A stretch of DNA of 5,888 nt from Lysobacterales bacterium (GTDB lineage: Bacteria; Pseudomonadota; Gammaproteobacteria; Xanthomonadales; Marinicellaceae). The stretch covers positions 1 through 5,888 of the forward strand of contig WGBZ01000093.1 in the NCBI GenBank assembly GCA_015494035.1, given 5' to 3'. The notes under the pieces were generated by a model that was not told where the DNA came from, did no database searches, and worked only from the letters and a program-made list of their open reading frames with translations. Shown here in pieces: positions 3,441 to 5,888 of the stretch; position 1 is the stretch's first letter, and each line of letters opens with the position of its first letter. Both the position numbers and the translations under genes were made by a program.

Positions 3441-5888
3441 ATGAAACTCCTTTCTGTCTTGTTTTCCTCTTGCCTTCGATTTCGGACTTCTGTTCTGTCC
3501 CCGTTCCTGTTGACGGGCTTGTTACTGGGCCAGGCAGTTGTGGCCAAGGTGTCGCCTTCGACGCTGAATACCCAGAAAGCCTGGCAGCAGCACCAGGCTC
3601 TGCGGCAGGCCACGCCCTACCATGGGCTGCAGTGGCGCAACATCGGCCCGGTGGTTCAAGGTGGCCGTGTGGTGCGAATTGTCTCCGATCCCACAGACAG
3701 TAACCACTGGTTTGTGGCCTATGCCTCCGGTGGTGTGTGGGAAACCCGCAACAACGGCATCACCTTTGAACCGATTACAGATTTCGCCCCGAGCCTGATT
3801 GTGGGCGATTTTGCCGTGGACCCGAAAAACCCCAAGGTTTTGTGGTTGGGAACAGGCGAAAATAACTCGTCGCGGTCATCTTATGGCGGTATGGGCGTAT
3901 TCAAATCCGCCGATGGTGGCAAAAGCTGGCAGGCCATGGGTCTGGCCGAGAGCAATCGCATTGGCCGCATTGTCATCGACAAGGACGACCCGGACACCGT
4001 TTACGTGGCCGCCCTGGGGCCGCTTTACACCGACGGTGGCCAACGGGGTATTTACAAAACCACCGATGGCGGCAAAAGCTGGAAGCGGGTCTTGAAAGGC
4101 GACCGGAAAACCGGCTTTGTGGATCTGCAGCAGGCCAGCAATGGTGACTTGTATGCAGTGGCCTGGGAGAAAGACCGCAAGGCCTGGAATTTCGTCGAAG
4201 GCGGGCCGGGCAGCGCCGTCTACAAAAGCCAGGATGGCGGCAAAAGCTGGAAAAAACTCACCGCTGGCCTGCCTCAGGGACAGTACACCGGTCGCATGGG
4301 TGTGGCCGTCAGCCCCACCGACCCGGACATTGTCTACGTGGTGGTGGACAATCAGGAGCCGCTGCCGGAATCGCAATGGGACCTGGGCGACAAGGCCGTC
4401 ACGGCCAAGCGCCTTCGGCAAATGAGCACGGAAGAATTTCTGCTGCAAGACCCTGTGGCCATTGAGGATTTTCTCAGGGCCAATAACTTTCCACCTGAAA
4501 TGACAGCCGAAACCCTGCTGGAGCAGGTCCGTTCAGGCCAGGTCAGGCTAAAGGACCTGGTGGGGCGCCTGCAGGACGCCAATGCCAACTTATTCAACCG
4601 CGACATCAAGGGGCTCGAAGTCTATCGCAGCTACGACGGCGGTGAGCGTTTTGAAAAAACCCACGACCAGCCATTGAATAACGTGGTTTTTACCTATGGC
4701 TACTATTTTGGCCAGGTGCGCGTTGACCCCAACAATCCGGACGTGGTCTACACCATGGGGGTGCCGCTGATTGTCTCTCAGGATGCGGGCAAAACCTGGC
4801 AATCCCTGTACGACCCCAAGGTGCACGCGGATTTCCATGAATTGTGGATTGACCCAGCGGACTCGCGTCACCTGCGCGCCGGTAATGACGGCGGCGTGGA
4901 TGAAAGTTTCGATGGCGGTAAAAACTGGCGCAAGCTGGACTACCAGCCGGTGGGTCAGTTCTACACCATCGCCGTGGACAACAAAAAGCCCTACAACGTC
5001 TATGGCGGTTTACAGGATAACGGCACGTTGACTGGCTCCAGCGCCACCGACTGGCGTCAGGGCGAATCCTGGCGACAGCTGTTTGGTGGTGATGGCATGC
5101 ATGTGGCCATTGACCCGCGCGATGACACCAAATACGTGGGCTTTCAGTTTGGCAATTATTACCGCCTGAACAAGCAGGGCAGTCACCCCATTCAGCCGCA
5201 TAACTACGTGGGCCAGAAAGAGCCGCTGCGGTTTAATTGGAACACGCCGGTTATCCTCTCCCCCCACAATCCGGACATTGTCTATTTTGGGGCCAACAAG
5301 CTGTTTCGCAGTTTCAACCGGGGTGACAAATGGCAGCCCATCAGTCAGGACCTGAGCAATGGCCCCAAAGAAGGCGATGTGCCTTTTGGAACCATCACCA
5401 GCATCAGCGAATCGCCACTGGAATTCGGCCGCCTGTGGGTGGGCACCGATGACGGCAATGTCTGGTTCAGTCCCGATGGGGGTCACCAATGGAAAAAAAT
5501 CAGCAAGAAATTGCCAAAAGGGCTGTGGGTCAGCCGGGTGCACGCGTCACCGCATGACAAGAACCGGGTCTGGCTGGCGCTGAACAATTACCGCAATGAT
5601 GATCTTGGCGCGTATGTGTATCGCAGTGACGATGCGGGCATGCACTGGCGCAGCATCAGCGCTAACCTGCCAGCTGAACCGGTCAATGTCATTCTGGAAG
5701 ACCCGCACCAGCCGGAGCTGGTGTACGTGGGCACCGACAAAGGCATTTATGCGTCCGCAAACGGTGGCCAATCCTGGCAGATGCTGGGCAATAACCTGCC
5801 CACGGTGCCGGTGCATGACCTGGCGCTGCAGGCCCGTGATCGTGAACTGGTGGCCGGGGCTCACGGCCGCAGTGCCTGGGTGCTGAAC
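3441..5888 (+). CDS. Exported BNR/VPS10-like beta-propeller protein (3' end outside window)
   Basis: The frame is open from ATG 3441 to the window end, 816 codons without a stop; relatives are about 1000-1100 residues, so the C-terminus is missing. The ATG is the only one after an in-frame TAA at 3423-3425, and its ribosome site (GGGTG) is weak. Residues 1-35 look like a signal peptide (hydrophobic 18-34, possible cleavage VVA/K), so the protein is probably periplasmic, outer-membrane-linked or secreted. The body is built from Asp-box (S/T-x-D-x-G-x-x-W) propeller blades at about 156, 207, 263, 397, 446, 489, 624, 677, 729 and 772, with a degenerate one at 102. Family-like segments include LQWRNIGP (63-70), YGGLQDNGT (521-529), GGDGMHVAIDP (549-559) and AHGRSAWVLN (807-816). 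Residues about 304-390 are a charged, probably helical insertion without propeller repeats. Such proteins are often annotated as VPS10-domain or glycosyl hydrolase BNR proteins; no sialidase active site is evident, and the substrate is unknown. Confidence 0.88.
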   Translation, partial: MKLLSVLFSSCLRFRTSVLSPFLLTGLLLGQAVVAKVSPSTLNTQKAWQQHQALRQATPYHGLQWRNIGPVVQGGRVVRIVSDPTDSNHWFVAYASGGVWETRNNGITFEPITDFAPSLIVGDFAVDPKNPKVLWLGTGENNSSRSSYGGMGVFKSADGGKSWQAMGLAESNRIGRIVIDKDDPDTVYVAALGPLYTDGGQRGIYKTTDGGKSWKRVLKGDRKTGFVDLQQASNGDLYAVAWEKDRKAWNFVEGGPGSAVYKSQDGGKSWKKLTAGLPQGQYTGRMGVAVSPTDPDIVYVVVDNQEPLPESQWDLGDKAVTAKRLRQMSTEEFLLQDPVAIEDFLRANNFPPEMTAETLLEQVRSGQVRLKDLVGRLQDANANLFNRDIKGLEVYRSYDGGERFEKTHDQPLNNVVFTYGYYFGQVRVDPNNPDVVYTMGVPLIVSQDAGKTWQSLYDPKVHADFHELWIDPADSRHLRAGNDGGVDESFDGGKNWRKLDYQPVGQFYTIAVDNKKPYNVYGGLQDNGTLTGSSATDWRQGESWRQLFGGDGMHVAIDPRDDTKYVGFQFGNYYRLNKQGSHPIQPHNYVGQKEPLRFNWNTPVILSPHNPDIVYFGANKLFRSFNRGDKWQPISQDLSNGPKEGDVPFGTITSISESPLEFGRLWVGTDDGNVWFSPDGGHQWKKISKKLPKGLWVSRVHASPHDKNRVWLALNNYRNDDLGAYVYRSDDAGMHWRSISANLPAEPVNVILEDPHQPELVYVGTDKGIYASANGGQSWQMLGNNLPTVPVHDLALQARDRELVAGAHGRSAWVLN
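4065..4252 (+). repeat. Exact 20-bp direct repeats encoding Asp-boxes
   Basis: GATGGCGGCAAAAGCTGGAA occurs identically at 4065-4084 and 4233-4252. A shorter near-copy lies at 3912-3929, with one mismatch over 18 bases. They encode the DGGKSW core of successive propeller blades. Identity at the DNA level suggests recent blade duplication or gene conversion, or simply shared codon preference for a constrained motif. Confidence 0.7.

Noticed and set aside
3876..4448. 190-codon - strand open frame, and another at 5010-5543, opposite the propeller gene
   Set aside because: Both are antisense shadows of the continuous propeller frame, which has signal peptide and Asp-box repeats. Neither translation resembles a known protein.
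3441..5888. Sialidase or true glycoside hydrolase function for the propeller protein
   Set aside because: Asp-boxes are structural and shared by many propellers. I could not identify the arginine triad or the Tyr/Glu pair of sialidases.
1..5888. Mobile element, defence system, CRISPR or prophage content
   Set aside because: No transposase, integrase, terminal inverted repeats, regularly spaced repeats or phage genes are visible. All coding space is taken by four chromosomal-type genes.

Overview
The window looks like ordinary chromosomal DNA of a gammaproteobacterium. The evidence is a sigma-32 (RpoH) that reads colinearly with the Escherichia and Pseudomonas proteins, a 618-residue double-domain SppA of the E. 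coli type, and a FolK-type C-terminus. Base composition is moderate and coding density is high. I see no insertion sequence, CRISPR array, tRNA, rRNA or phage gene. The organism assignment is an inference from protein similarity by eye; I could run no search.

Layout from left to right. Bases 2-253 (+) hold the C-terminal half of a FolK-like pterin pyrophosphokinase, cut by the window edge. It converges on rpoH (344-1204, -), and a 10-bp perfect hairpin between them contains the rpoH stop codon. A 171-bp gap (1205-1375) forms the rpoH control region. It has a near-consensus sigma-70 promoter whose -35 box contains the sppA stop codon, a second site that fits a sigma-E promoter, an imperfect dyad at the predicted transcript start, and a strong AGGAGG ribosome site. 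Then comes sppA (1376-3232, -), the membrane-anchored signal-peptide peptidase, codirectional with rpoH. A 208-bp divergent region (3233-3440) separates sppA from a large secreted BNR/VPS10-like beta-propeller gene (3441 to beyond 5888, +), which stays open to the window end (816 codons visible).

How the genes may fit together: RpoH drives the cytosolic heat-shock response, SppA degrades signal peptides in the inner membrane, and the propeller protein is predicted to be exported. The putative sigma-E promoter in front of rpoH would let envelope stress raise RpoH, as is established in E. coli. A functional link from these genes to the propeller protein or to the FolK-like protein is not shown by the sequence.

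I do not see a clearly undescribed system. The best leads are the compact rpoH control region with two promoters and competing RNA pairings, the FolK-like protein that appears to lack several ATP/active-site residues, and the unassigned secreted propeller with a charged helical insertion.
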